Assembly: GCF_000974785.1 (NCBI RefSeq)
Contig: NZ_BBWV01000001.1
Coordinates: 1,922,001-1,986,000, forward strand
DNA from: Flavihumibacter petaseus NBRC 106054
GTDB taxonomy: Bacteria; Bacteroidota; Bacteroidia; Chitinophagales; Chitinophagaceae
Direction: 5' to 3'
Length of the DNA stretch: 64,000 bases
Shown: piece by piece, positions 46,675-55,881 of the stretch
Layout: every line of letters starts with the position of its first letter
Position numbering within the stretch: position 1 is the stretch's first letter
The notes under the pieces: model-generated
The model's input: only the letters and a program-made list of their open reading frames with translations
What the model was told of the DNA's origin: nothing
Databases searched by the model: none
Translations under genes and position numbers: made by a program

Positions 46675-47874
46675 TCAGGCTGATGTCTGGGTGGGCATGG
46701 AGCTGGCATCCTGTACTTCCGTAACCTGATCCTGGTCAGGCGTTGGTTCCTGTACTTTCAGGGTGAAATGATCATCCATATTGGTGCCAAGAAGCCTGCC
46801 CCAGGGTTGCAATATTTCGATCCGGTCAAATATTATCTTGCAAGTGGCAATGAAGGGGATCGACAGGAACATGCCAGGAACCCCCCATAAAGCGCCGCCC
46901 AGTAAAACAACAACAATTGAAGCAAACGCATTCACCTCAACTTTTGACGAAACAATTTTCGGCACCAGGATATTATTGTCAATAAACTGGATCAGCAAAT
47001 AACTACCGATTACCAGCAATGGAGTAGTCAGGCTACCGTCGCCCGTGATGACGGCCATGAGTACCGGAAGTGTAATCGCTATGATACCACCGATATAGGG
47101 AATAAGGTTCAGGATGGCACCGAGCGCGCCGATCAGTACGGCATATTTTACACCCAGCAACAACAATGCTACTGAGTTCATGATGGCGACGATCACAGTT
47201 TCAATGAGCAACCCAACGATATAACTCTGAACAGCTGATTTGGATTCATTTAGTACCTCTGTGACTTTTCCTTCATGTTTGTCGTCGATCACATCATAAA
47301 AAAAGCGGAGGAGAAGCGGTTTGTAGTAGAGCAAGAGGAAAGTGTAAATCGGCAAAAGCACTACCACACCCAATACCCCCATCAATGTGCTTAAAGTTTG
47401 CCCCAGGTATGCCTGGCCATTCTGGAGCGCATCATCCAGCATTTTCTGTTGTTTCCTGATCGGAACATTGAACGTAGACTTAATCCAGTTCATGGCTTCT
47501 TGAAGCAATTTGGCGCCACGTTCCCGGAATTGCGGGGCGAGCTCCGAAAAACTTGCCAGTTGCGAAGAAATAAAGATCACTATGGCCGCCACAAAAATGG
47601 CTGCAATCAGGATGGATAAGATGATGGCTACCGGCCGCGGAACTTTCAACAGGATCAGCCGGTTGGTGAGGGGATTAATTAAAATGCCGATAAGTGCTGC
47701 AAAACAAATGGGCACCAGAATGTCTCTGAGCAGCACCAGGATGTCAAACAGCAGGAATAATCCCAGCAGTATCATCGTCGCTTTAAAATAGAATGGCCGG
47801 TTATCAAGCGACGGTGTTTCCAGGCTTGTCACGGGGGATTTCCGGGTAGATTTTCTGATCAGGTTTCCAAACAT
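46675..47874 (-). CDS. AI-2E family (UPF0118) membrane permease
   Basis: This 399-residue inner-membrane protein has about seven to eight helices, starting with FKATMILLGLFLLFDILVLL and FAALIGILINPL. The central soluble part (about 120-170) and the motif GVPGMFLSIPFIATCKIIFDRI near the C-terminus are typical of the AI-2E/YdgG family. Members export small molecules or act as ion antiporters; the name does not prove AI-2 transport. The C-terminal 45 residues are a polar tail rich in Gln and Thr. It sits in a minus-strand group with an MscS channel. Confidence 0.88.
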   Translation of the reverse strand: MFGNLIRKSTRKSPVTSLETPSLDNRPFYFKATMILLGLFLLFDILVLLRDILVPICFAALIGILINPLTNRLILLKVPRPVAIILSILIAAIFVAAIVIFISSQLASFSELAPQFRERGAKLLQEAMNWIKSTFNVPIRKQQKMLDDALQNGQAYLGQTLSTLMGVLGVVVLLPIYTFLLLYYKPLLLRFFYDVIDDKHEGKVTEVLNESKSAVQSYIVGLLIETVIVAIMNSVALLLLGVKYAVLIGALGAILNLIPYIGGIIAITLPVLMAVITGDGSLTTPLLVIGSYLLIQFIDNNILVPKIVSSKVEVNAFASIVVVLLGGALWGVPGMFLSIPFIATCKIIFDRIEILQPWGRLLGTNMDDHFTLKVQEPTPDQDQVTEVQDASSMPTQTSA

Positions 47875-47895
47875 GGAAAATAAATTATTTACGGA

Positions 47896-48510
47896 CTAAA
47901 ACAGGGGTTTGACTTTGGAGTGGTCCGGATCCAACGCGCGGGTTAGCGTTGCGGCCGGTGCTTCTTTGGCAACGGGCAACACGCTTGGATTGGAAGGATA
48001 TTTTTTCCCGTCATATCTGGCAAGATGCCATTTGCCACGGCTTTGTAGGAAAAGATCTTTCCAGCCATTAGTGTTGGTGCTGGCAATGATCAATGGTGGT
48101 TCTGTGACAGTAATCGTACTGATCGGCTTTCCTTCGGATGATAACACGAGGATGGTACAGCCTCCTGATCCGCAGAAGTAAGATCCGGATAATCCTACCA
48201 GAATCTCAGATTTTCCATCGTTGTTCAGATCAGTTTCAAAAATGCTGAAGGTCCTGCTCGCAGAATCAATCAGTCCCTTTTTAAGGTCATCTGCATAAAT
48301 CATCCGCAATGCAGCCTGCGTGGCAACGATAGCGCCTGTGTTGCTATAGGCGGAATCAGGCATTGTTGCGGAATCAGCAACAGTCGCCTGTTCTGTTGCA
48401 GACGGTGAGGAGTCGCCGGCATGCTGCTGATCGGTTTCGCCGGGCTGTCCGCATGAAGCATACACTGAAATGCCCATGGAAACAAGAGCAATGTTAATCA
48501 GCCTTTTCAT
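47896..48510 (-). CDS. Lipoprotein of unknown function
   Basis: This 204-residue lipoprotein has lipobox VYASC at about residues 14-18, followed by a Ser/Thr/Ala-rich linker (about 20-60). A globular part contains FETDLNNDGKSEILVGLSGSYFCGSGGC, an FG-GAP/VCBS-like calcium loop. The ATG at 48510 is chosen because it opens the signal peptide; the frame runs on to 48627. It overlaps the end of the MscS gene by 17 bases. No named family is recognised. Confidence 0.78.
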   Translation of the reverse strand: MKRLINIALVSMGISVYASCGQPGETDQQHAGDSSPSATEQATVADSATMPDSAYSNTGAIVATQAALRMIYADDLKKGLIDSASRTFSIFETDLNNDGKSEILVGLSGSYFCGSGGCTILVLSSEGKPISTITVTEPPLIIASTNTNGWKDLFLQSRGKWHLARYDGKKYPSNPSVLPVAKEAPAATLTRALDPDHSKVKPLF

Positions 48511-51016
48511 CAGAATGGTTTTGTGTAAATAAATCTTTGGGATAAGTACGCAGGTGAAGATCTGTTTGCGGGAAGGGGATGACGATCCCGGCTTCATGAA
48601 AAGCCCGGTGAACCTGGTTGATAACATCGCTTTTGATCTGAAAACTCAGGGCGAAGTCATTGGCCCAGAACAATAGTACAAAGTCTACTGAACTGGTATT
48701 GAAGGCGGTGTTGAGCACGCGGTACGACGGATTTTTAAGTATCCGGGTGTCTGCTTCAAGAATGCCCTGCAATATTGCCTTTGCATTATCAAGGTCGGTG
48801 CCATAGGCAACGCCAACGGTTACTTCGAGCCGCCGTAAATTCCGGTTCATGCTCCAGTTTACCATATGCTGACCCAGCAGGTCGCCATTGGGAATAACAA
48901 GGCTTGACCCGTCTTTCAGGGTGATAATGCTGCTGCGGAAGCCAATGGACTTCATTGTTCCTGTCATGCCCTTGATTTCTATGAGGTCACCTACGTTCAC
49001 CGGTTTCTCGAATGCAATGATCAGGCCGCTTACAAGGTTGTTTACAAGTCCCTGTAAACCAAGACCGATACCGACACTCAGCGCGCCAAAAATAATGGTC
49101 AGCCGATCCAGCGGAATGCCGGCAGCTGCGAATGCCAGGAACAGGCCGCCACTGATAACAACGATGCGGACGAGCAGCATCCAACTGCCGATGGTCGCCC
49201 TGGGTTTTGCGTTTGGATCTGTTGCAGCGAGTGCTTCGGGCTCATCTGTAAAGAAGGAAATGACTCTTGATAGTATCATGGCGCCCAGCAGGATGACGAT
49301 AAAGATCAAAATTCCCTTTATAGTAAAGCTGTAACTGCCTACCGTTACAGGGTCGTCCAGAAACTGATTGACCGGATCCGTCAATTGCCGGAAAGCATAG
49401 AAATTTCGACCAACCTGAACCAGCCAGCCGATCACCATGAGGAAATAAAAAAATGAGGGTACTCTGTCACCGATCTTTTCAAAATTAATATAAAACAACT
49501 TCTTGCTGCTGAGCCGGTAGACCCGGGAGGAGAGTGCAAGTGCCTCATTGCTTAACCTGATCGTCCACAGGAAAAGTAGTGCAATCACAAGGCCGAAAAA
49601 GCCGGCCATGAAAAGTGCCTTACTGAGATTGTACCTGCCGGCAATGTTGAAAAAGAAGGCAACGGTTTCGCAAAAAACCATAAACAGTACAAAATATTTT
49701 GTGCGCACTTCTTTTAAGGCGGCAGCATGTTTTCCGGAGAGTAAGGAAATGCCATAGATGGCGCCGGCCAGAGAAATTATCAGCAGATACCAACGTTCGG
49801 TCCTTGAAGCCTGCAATATGATGTCTGCTGTCACAGCCAGCAAATAAAAAGTAAGAATAATCCAGCAAAAGCGAAGCCAGAAAGCGGAGATATATCCACG
49901 GAGAATCAGGGTAAGGGAAATCATGGCGACCAGCCAGAGACAGCAATCGAACAGGATGGGCGGATTAATAAAGATAAACTGGAAGATCGAAAAGATCAGC
50001 ACAATGGCAGACAGTAATGGATACCGGATAACCAGTTGACCTTTATAATCATCGGTGGTAAGTTGTCCTTCTTCACGCATTCGCTTCTTGAGAATATACA
50101 GCATCAGTGCGTCCAGCAAAACAAGGCAAATCAGGATAGCTATTTTTCCTGCATTCTCTTCAATATAGTATTTAAGGGCAGTAGTTGTTTTGGCAAGTGA
50201 AAACCAGGCAATTTCCTTGAAAGGACGTTTATGCAGGGGCTTGTTCCAGAGATCCGGGGCTTCTTTATTGAACAGGTTACGGGTGTTCTCCTTTTGAAGT
50301 TTTTCAAGGTCATCCACAATCAGTCGGACATCGTTCTGCAGTATTTCGATTTTGGCAGTATAGGTCTCTAGATGCTGGATATGCTGGTTCAGGGCCGTGT
50401 CAAGCGGGGAAATGGTTTTCGATGTAGAAAGCAACTGATGGAAATAGGACAGCATTTTCAGGGAATCCCTGGGGAAAGAATAGACCGCTGAATCTGTTCC
50501 CAGCGAGTCAAGTTTGTCGCGGTAGCCGTCAAGGCGGGCGAGATAGGCGTCAACCTTTGCATGCAGGCTGGAAATGCGGTTGTATAATTCAATAGCGAGT
50601 GAATTACTTACTGCCAGATTCCGCGAAGTTTGTGGTATGCCCTCATGAATAAAAATGCCATCCTTGATCACTTCGAGGTTTTCCCTTCCTCTATGAAGTT
50701 CCCGGGTAATGGCAGCGGTGTCTATGCCGGAATGCATGGCGGCTTTAGCATCCTGTGCTGTTTTCACACTGGCCTGTATGATCTGCCGTTGCCTTAGCGC
50801 TATCCGGCCTTCGCGGTATTTGTCGATGCTTTTCTGGTGCTCCCTGGATATGAGGCTTTGCATCCGGTCAAATGTGCTGTCGCTGAAACTGCGGGCAAAA
50901 ACCGGTAATTGTGTAGAATCCCTCCGGTTTTGCGCATTCAAGGTTAGCTGGGATAGGGCGAAATACAGCAGTAAAACAGGAAGCAAACAGTTATGGTAGT
51001 GGTTGTGCGGTCGCAT
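48494..51016 (-). CDS. Large MscS-type mechanosensitive channel
   Basis: This 840-residue protein has a signal peptide (about 1-28). A helical periplasmic domain (about 30-270) has coiled-coil segments such as IEILQNDVRLIVDDLEKLQ. About ten membrane helices (about 285-650) follow, and a C-terminal MscS domain (about 640-800) with GLGLQGLVNNLVSGLIIAFEKPVNVGD and GFRSSIITLKDGSSLVIPNG. The layout is like the large MscK/YbdG-type members, much longer than MscS itself. It should release solutes on osmotic downshift. It is the first gene of a minus-strand group of four. Confidence 0.92.
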   Translation of the reverse strand: MRPHNHYHNCLLPVLLLYFALSQLTLNAQNRRDSTQLPVFARSFSDSTFDRMQSLISREHQKSIDKYREGRIALRQRQIIQASVKTAQDAKAAMHSGIDTAAITRELHRGRENLEVIKDGIFIHEGIPQTSRNLAVSNSLAIELYNRISSLHAKVDAYLARLDGYRDKLDSLGTDSAVYSFPRDSLKMLSYFHQLLSTSKTISPLDTALNQHIQHLETYTAKIEILQNDVRLIVDDLEKLQKENTRNLFNKEAPDLWNKPLHKRPFKEIAWFSLAKTTTALKYYIEENAGKIAILICLVLLDALMLYILKKRMREEGQLTTDDYKGQLVIRYPLLSAIVLIFSIFQFIFINPPILFDCCLWLVAMISLTLILRGYISAFWLRFCWIILTFYLLAVTADIILQASRTERWYLLIISLAGAIYGISLLSGKHAAALKEVRTKYFVLFMVFCETVAFFFNIAGRYNLSKALFMAGFFGLVIALLFLWTIRLSNEALALSSRVYRLSSKKLFYINFEKIGDRVPSFFYFLMVIGWLVQVGRNFYAFRQLTDPVNQFLDDPVTVGSYSFTIKGILIFIVILLGAMILSRVISFFTDEPEALAATDPNAKPRATIGSWMLLVRIVVISGGLFLAFAAAGIPLDRLTIIFGALSVGIGLGLQGLVNNLVSGLIIAFEKPVNVGDLIEIKGMTGTMKSIGFRSSIITLKDGSSLVIPNGDLLGQHMVNWSMNRNLRRLEVTVGVAYGTDLDNAKAILQGILEADTRILKNPSYRVLNTAFNTSSVDFVLLFWANDFALSFQIKSDVINQVHRAFHEAGIVIPFPQTDLHLRTYPKDLFTQNHSDEKAD

Positions 51017-51042
51017 CAGTTTTAAAACTAAGCAAAATGCTG

Positions 51043-51074
51043 AAATAAAAAGGCTGCATCACAGGGATGCAGCC
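51043..51074 (-). terminator. Rho-independent terminator after the metalloprotease gene
   Basis: GGCTGCATC at 51052-51060 and GATGCAGCC at 51066-51074 make a perfect 9-base stem with a 5-base loop. Read on the minus strand the stem is followed by TTTTTATTT (51051 to 51043). It separates the protease gene from the MscS group. Confidence 0.9.
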
Positions 51075-51099
51075 GTACCAATATGCGACAATATTTTGA

Positions 51100-51921
51100 C
51101 TAGTACAGATAGTTCAATGCTATGATATCGTTCGCATTGAAAGTTCGGTTGCTGCCATTTGAACAGGCGAGCATAAAACTGTTGGCATCCGGACCGCTTG
51201 GGGTGCCCGGAATCAGCACCGCGCCAAGTCCGCTTTTGGGTTTCTCTTCATTCACTCTTCTTCCACCGCAGCTATAGGAGCGATCCATATAATCGGTATG
51301 GCGGAAGCCAATGCAATGGCCAATCTCGTGTTGCAGTACGCTGGCTACATAATTGAGGTTTGGATTGCTGCCATAGGCAGCTTCATTGGTATTCATCTTG
51401 ACCTGGTTGTAGGGATTTCCGCTGGAAGTCGGAAATCCTGATGAACCGAGTGTAATATAACCGCCACTGGGTCCCTGGTTGAATCCGATAATATCTATAG
51501 CTCCACCGGATTGAACGCGCTGGAAAGTGAGTTGCAGTCCAAGCGTGTTGTAACGGCGGATCGCTTCATTGGTGGCATCACTGTAAACCGTTGGAAGATT
51601 GGTAACTGATATAGTAATTACCCTGGGCAAACCTGTCACCAGGTTAAAGGTTCGGTACTGTTCTGTTTCAGCGATACGCAAAACCGGTGAAGAGACCAGT
51701 TCATCCAGCCGGCTTTCTGACAAGAATATGTCTCCTTCGATGAGGTAACCTCCTTCTGCTTTCTGCATCCATCCGGCATCGAGACCAAGGGCGCTTACTT
51801 TGGCTTTTACATCGGCACTGATTTCATCAGGCGGAGTAGTGGTTTTACCATTTTTACTACAGGAGGTAAGAATAGTAGCTGCAGCAAATACTGCAAGTGT
51901 CGCACGTTTCAAATGACTCAT
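51100..51921 (-). CDS. M57-like zinc metalloprotease lipoprotein (HExxHxxGxxH)
   Basis: This 273-residue lipoprotein has a lipobox ILTSCS at about residues 17-22. The zinc motif runs from His198 to His208 (HEIGHCIGFRH) and fits the dual-action HEIGH metallopeptidases (Peptidase_M57, PF12388). The segment TDYMDRSYSCGGRRVNEE follows. The N-terminal part (about 30-90) is probably a propeptide. It is divergent from the subtilisin-like gene, with 87 bases between the two starts, so the two may share regulation. A terminator follows. Confidence 0.87.
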   Translation of the reverse strand: MSHLKRATLAVFAAATILTSCSKNGKTTTPPDEISADVKAKVSALGLDAGWMQKAEGGYLIEGDIFLSESRLDELVSSPVLRIAETEQYRTFNLVTGLPRVITISVTNLPTVYSDATNEAIRRYNTLGLQLTFQRVQSGGAIDIIGFNQGPSGGYITLGSSGFPTSSGNPYNQVKMNTNEAAYGSNPNLNYVASVLQHEIGHCIGFRHTDYMDRSYSCGGRRVNEEKPKSGLGAVLIPGTPSGPDANSFMLACSNGSNRTFNANDIIALNYLY

Positions 51922-52008
51922 GTGTGTAGGTTAATTGTTGGTTAGTGGAATTAACTGCCGCAATAATTGGGTTGTTTAATTTAAAGCATTTTTCTGAAAT
52001 TGGGAGTT

Positions 52009-54612
52009 ATGAGAGCTGCCTTTTCGTTTATTGTCTTCCTTTGGTGCTTAAGCGCGGCAGCACAAGTTGTATCTGATCCATGGATGGGAAAAATTTCCCT
52101 GGAACTTCGTCGGTTACCCGCTGAACAGCTGCATCAATCAGCTGATTTTCTGGTGGCTGTTAAGGACACATCTGCGGTATTAAAGCATTTGAGGCAAAAA
52201 GGTATCTGGGTAAAATACAGTTACGCTTCCGGAAAATTGATGGTGGTTCATGCGAATTTCCAGCAGTTGCAGGAAACTATTCCAGCGGAGAATATAATCG
52301 CGACAAGCAGGTTGAGAACGGCGAAAGAAGAATTGGCACTCAGTAATTTTGACTTGTCGGTCAATGGCGGAAATGCAGCGCACCGCGTTTACCCGGGTAT
52401 TACAGGGGAAGGAATTAATGTCTCGGTCAAAGAACAACTCCCCGATACCGCGGATATCGATATTAAAGGCAGATGGCGCACCACGTCCGGCGCTCCCACC
52501 ATCTTCAGTACGCATGCCACCAACATGGCGACAATTATTGCCGGTGCGGGTAACAGTTTTTATGAAGGGTATGGTGTGGCGCGAGGGGCTATGGTCAGCG
52601 CAGCTGATTTTAACCGCCTGATTCCTGAGGAGGACGCCTTTTACAGGCGGTATGGCATCTCTGTTCAGAATCATTCTTACGGAACAGGATTAGAAAATTA
52701 CTACGGAGCAGATGCTGCGGCATATGATGCCAGTGTTGTGGCTAATCCATCACTTTTTCATGTTTTTTCAGTGGGAAACAGTGGCGGAGAAACCGATACG
52801 ATCGGTACCTATGCCGGTGTTCCGGGCATGGCCAATATTACCGGCAGTTTCAAGCAATCTAAAAACAGCCTTGCGGTGGGGCACCTCGATTCTTTTTACC
52901 ACGTGTTGCCGGCCAGCTCACGGGGACCTGCATATGACGGTAGGATAAAGCCTGAACTTGTTGCGTTTGCTACTGATGGCAGTTCAGGGGCAGCCGCTTT
53001 GGTATCCGGTGCGGCTGCCCTGCTGCAACAAAAGTATTTTATACAGGAGGGGGTGCTGCCGGATGCTGCGCTGGTAAAGGTTTTACTGATCAACAGCGCT
53101 GCTGATGCCGGAAAGCCAGGTCCTGATTATCACTCCGGCTTCGGTAACCTGCAAGTGCTGCGGGCATTACAAAACCTTGATCACAAACAATATTTTTCCG
53201 GCACAATTGCAGGGGCACAAACGAAAGTCTTCCGGCTGACAGTTCCTGAAGGGATATCGGCATTGAAATTAACATTAAGCTGGACGGATCCGCCGGCTGC
53301 TCCGCTGGCAGCCAGGGCTATCGTGAATGACCTGGATCTGTCTGTGTCCTATGGCGGATCAGAAGAGACCTGGTTGCCCTGGGTTCTTGACAGCCATCCT
53401 GATGCAGATCTGCTGAACGCAGATGCTGTAAGGGGAAGAGATTCCCTGAATACCTGTGAGCAGGTTACCATTTCATTTCCCCGCGCCGGGGAATATGCAG
53501 TGCAGATAAATGGAAATGTAGTTCGCGAAAACGCACCGCAATCTTTTTTTATTAGCTACCAGTTTGATACAGCGAATATTATCCGCTGGACTTTTCCGGT
53601 GGCAGAGGATGCATTGCACAGCGGTCAGGCTGAAGTGCTGCGGTGGTATTCTGGGTTCGGCACAGCGATCGGCCGTCTTTCATTCAGCAGGGATTCAGGC
53701 AGCAGCTGGGTGGATGAGCCTAATATCGTTGAGCTGTCGAAGGGGTATTACACCTGGATCACACCTGCCGGAAACGGGCCGTTGCTGCTGAAAATAACTG
53801 CTGGTAACCGTGAATTCATTTCGGATCAGGTTGCACTGTCACAGCCACCGGCATTAAAAGTCGGCTTTGACTGCCCCGACTCTGTTTTGCTTTACTGGCA
53901 ACGGCAACCAGGTGCAGATGCTTACAGGTTGTTCCACCTGGGTGATAAGTATATGAATGGGATTTTGACAACAGCAGATACAGTTGTGGTCATGGCCAAA
54001 GACGAACTCGTTTCAAATCATTTTGCCGTACAGCCGGTTTTTGCCGGAAATGCAGGCTTCCGGTCTTTTGCAATTGACTACACGCAACAGGGGGTAGCCT
54101 GTTACTTCCGTCAATTGTTGGCGGGGGTCAACGGTGACTTAGTGAAACTGGAGTTGACGCTGGGTACATTATACGGGCTGGATTCAATTATCTGGGAGAA
54201 ACGGCGTAACGGAAGGTTCGAACCTATCGGCAGACAACCGGCAACTTCTGTGGAGCAAAGTTTCACAGACGATCAACCTGTAAATGGTGCCAATATTTAC
54301 CGTGTGCGCCTCGTGTTGCATTCCGGAAAGCGGATCGTCAGCGAGCCGGTAACAGCGTGGGTAGTGGCGACGGCATCCTACCTGATTTATCCCAATCCGG
54401 TTGTTCAGGGAAGCAACGTTACCATTCTGAGCAAGGAATGGCCGGCGGCTGAACTTGCTCTGTATGATGCCATGGGCAGACAGGTTCTGGTTCAGGAACT
54501 GAATTCGCAGCATACCATATTTTCTACAGCCCGCCTCCGAAATGGCGTATATTATCTGATCATCCGCCAAAGCGGAAAAGAAACCACCCGGCTGAAACTG
54601 GTTGTTTTGTAA
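52009..54612 (+). CDS. S8 subtilisin-like protein with T9SS type-A sorting tail
   Basis: This 867-residue protein has a signal peptide (about 1-19, ending SAAAQ) and a propeptide-like region (about 20-110). A subtilisin-like domain covers about 125-380. His169 (STHATN), Asn257 (VGNSGG) and Ser326 (DGSSGAAALVSG) match the catalytic His, oxyanion Asn and Ser. The usual DTG/DSG is not visible: the aligned position is Glu142 in NVSVKEQLPD, and Asp146 is four residues later. Beta-rich modules of about 390-770 follow. The C-terminal 80 residues are a type-A T9SS sorting domain (YLIYPNPVVQGSNV, ALYDAMGRQVL, LRNGVYYLII). The ATG at 52009 is chosen over a TTG at 52000. Activity is therefore uncertain; export to the surface or medium is likely. 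Confidence 0.88.
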   Translation: MRAAFSFIVFLWCLSAAAQVVSDPWMGKISLELRRLPAEQLHQSADFLVAVKDTSAVLKHLRQKGIWVKYSYASGKLMVVHANFQQLQETIPAENIIATSRLRTAKEELALSNFDLSVNGGNAAHRVYPGITGEGINVSVKEQLPDTADIDIKGRWRTTSGAPTIFSTHATNMATIIAGAGNSFYEGYGVARGAMVSAADFNRLIPEEDAFYRRYGISVQNHSYGTGLENYYGADAAAYDASVVANPSLFHVFSVGNSGGETDTIGTYAGVPGMANITGSFKQSKNSLAVGHLDSFYHVLPASSRGPAYDGRIKPELVAFATDGSSGAAALVSGAAALLQQKYFIQEGVLPDAALVKVLLINSAADAGKPGPDYHSGFGNLQVLRALQNLDHKQYFSGTIAGAQTKVFRLTVPEGISALKLTLSWTDPPAAPLAARAIVNDLDLSVSYGGSEETWLPWVLDSHPDADLLNADAVRGRDSLNTCEQVTISFPRAGEYAVQINGNVVRENAPQSFFISYQFDTANIIRWTFPVAEDALHSGQAEVLRWYSGFGTAIGRLSFSRDSGSSWVDEPNIVELSKGYYTWITPAGNGPLLLKITAGNREFISDQVALSQPPALKVGFDCPDSVLLYWQRQPGADAYRLFHLGDKYMNGILTTADTVVVMAKDELVSNHFAVQPVFAGNAGFRSFAIDYTQQGVACYFRQLLAGVNGDLVKLELTLGTLYGLDSIIWEKRRNGRFEPIGRQPATSVEQSFTDDQPVNGANIYRVRLVLHSGKRIVSEPVTAWVVATASYLIYPNPVVQGSNVTILSKEWPAAELALYDAMGRQVLVQELNSQHTIFSTARLRNGVYYLIIRQSGKETTRLKLVVL

Positions 54613-54668
54613 ACTACCGGCAGTTCACCGGGAGTATACAATTTGTAACTTTCAGGAAACGATTGGTC

Positions 54669-55772
54669 ATGAGCAAGCTATCCAGGAGGCAGGTCATCAA
54701 ATCGCTCGCCCTGAGTACCGGTGCGATTGCGTTTTCGGCAAACCCATTGTTGTCGTGTACTTTCCGGCAACCCAAAAAGCTGGGCGTTGCGCTGGTTGGT
54801 CTGGGGTATTACAGTACAGACTTGTTAGGACCGGCCTTACAACAAACAAGGAACTGTTACCTGGCAGGCATTGTGACAGGTACACCTTCTAAGGCGGATG
54901 CCTGGCAAAAGAAATACCAGATCCCTGACGGGAATATTTACAACTACAATAATTTCGACAGTATTGCCAATAACAAAAATATCGATGTAGTGTATGTGGT
55001 ACTACCGCCTTCAATGCATGAAGAATATGTTGTGCGGGCTGCTGCCGCCGGTAAACATGTGTGGTGCGAAAAGCCGATGGCCATGACCGTCAGTGCCTGT
55101 CAGCATATGATTGATGCCTGCCGTTCGGCTAAACGCTCGCTTGCTATTGGCTATCGCCTTCAGCATGAACCCAATACGCAGGAATGGCGGGGTATCATCC
55201 ATGACAAAAAACTTGGCGCCGTAAAGCAGGTCAATTGCGCAGCAGGATATCGTGACAACCGCATTGATCACTGGAAGCAAAAAAGAGAAATGGGAGGAGG
55301 CGTGCTGCTTGATATGGGCGTATACGCCATCCAGGGGGCAAGGCTGGGTACAGGTAAGGAACCTGAATTCATAGTTAAAGCTGTCACTTCCACCACACGA
55401 CCGGAGATCTACAAAGACGGGTTGGACGAAACGGTAGTGGCTACACTGGAGTTTCCGGGAGGTGTGATCGCGGACATTAAAACCAGCTTCGGAGAAAACA
55501 TCAATTTTCTGGATATTACCTGCGCACAGGGAAAGATCCATATGGACCCTTACTCCGGATATGCAGGTGTGCAGGGTGAAAGCCCGCTCGGCAGGATCAA
55601 CCATCCTTATGCGGTGCCCTGGCAACAGGCAAACCAGATGGATGATGATGCCCTTGCCATCATGCAAAGCAAACCGATGCTCGTGCCGGGGGAGGAAGGA
55701 CTCCGGGATATCCGGGTCGTAGAGGCAATTTATGCAGCTGCACGTGCTGGAGGAAGCGTGAGGATCAGCTGA
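54669..55772 (+). CDS. Tat-exported Gfo/Idh/MocA family oxidoreductase
   Basis: This 367-residue protein has a twin-arginine signal (SRRQVIKSLALSTG) and a possible lipobox (PLLSC), so it is probably exported folded with its cofactor. The Rossmann domain starts at about residue 37 with LGVALVGLGYYSTDLLGPAL, and the family motif WCEKPMAM is at about 134-141. The C-terminal domain has MGGGVLLDMGVYAIQGARL. These proteins oxidise or reduce sugars with NAD(P). The ATG at 54669 is preferred over the TTG at 54663. It precedes the ZU5-like lipoprotein by 109 bases. Confidence 0.9.
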   Translation: MSKLSRRQVIKSLALSTGAIAFSANPLLSCTFRQPKKLGVALVGLGYYSTDLLGPALQQTRNCYLAGIVTGTPSKADAWQKKYQIPDGNIYNYNNFDSIANNKNIDVVYVVLPPSMHEEYVVRAAAAGKHVWCEKPMAMTVSACQHMIDACRSAKRSLAIGYRLQHEPNTQEWRGIIHDKKLGAVKQVNCAAGYRDNRIDHWKQKREMGGGVLLDMGVYAIQGARLGTGKEPEFIVKAVTSTTRPEIYKDGLDETVVATLEFPGGVIADIKTSFGENINFLDITCAQGKIHMDPYSGYAGVQGESPLGRINHPYAVPWQQANQMDDDALAIMQSKPMLVPGEEGLRDIRVVEAIYAAARAGGSVRIS

Positions 55773-55881
55773 TCAATTCCTGTTCATTCCACTTATTGCA
55801 CAATTCGTTACGGCTTTGGTTTATAAGGTTATCTCCCATTGTTAGTATTGCGTCGTCATTGAACTAACAACAACCTTATTT

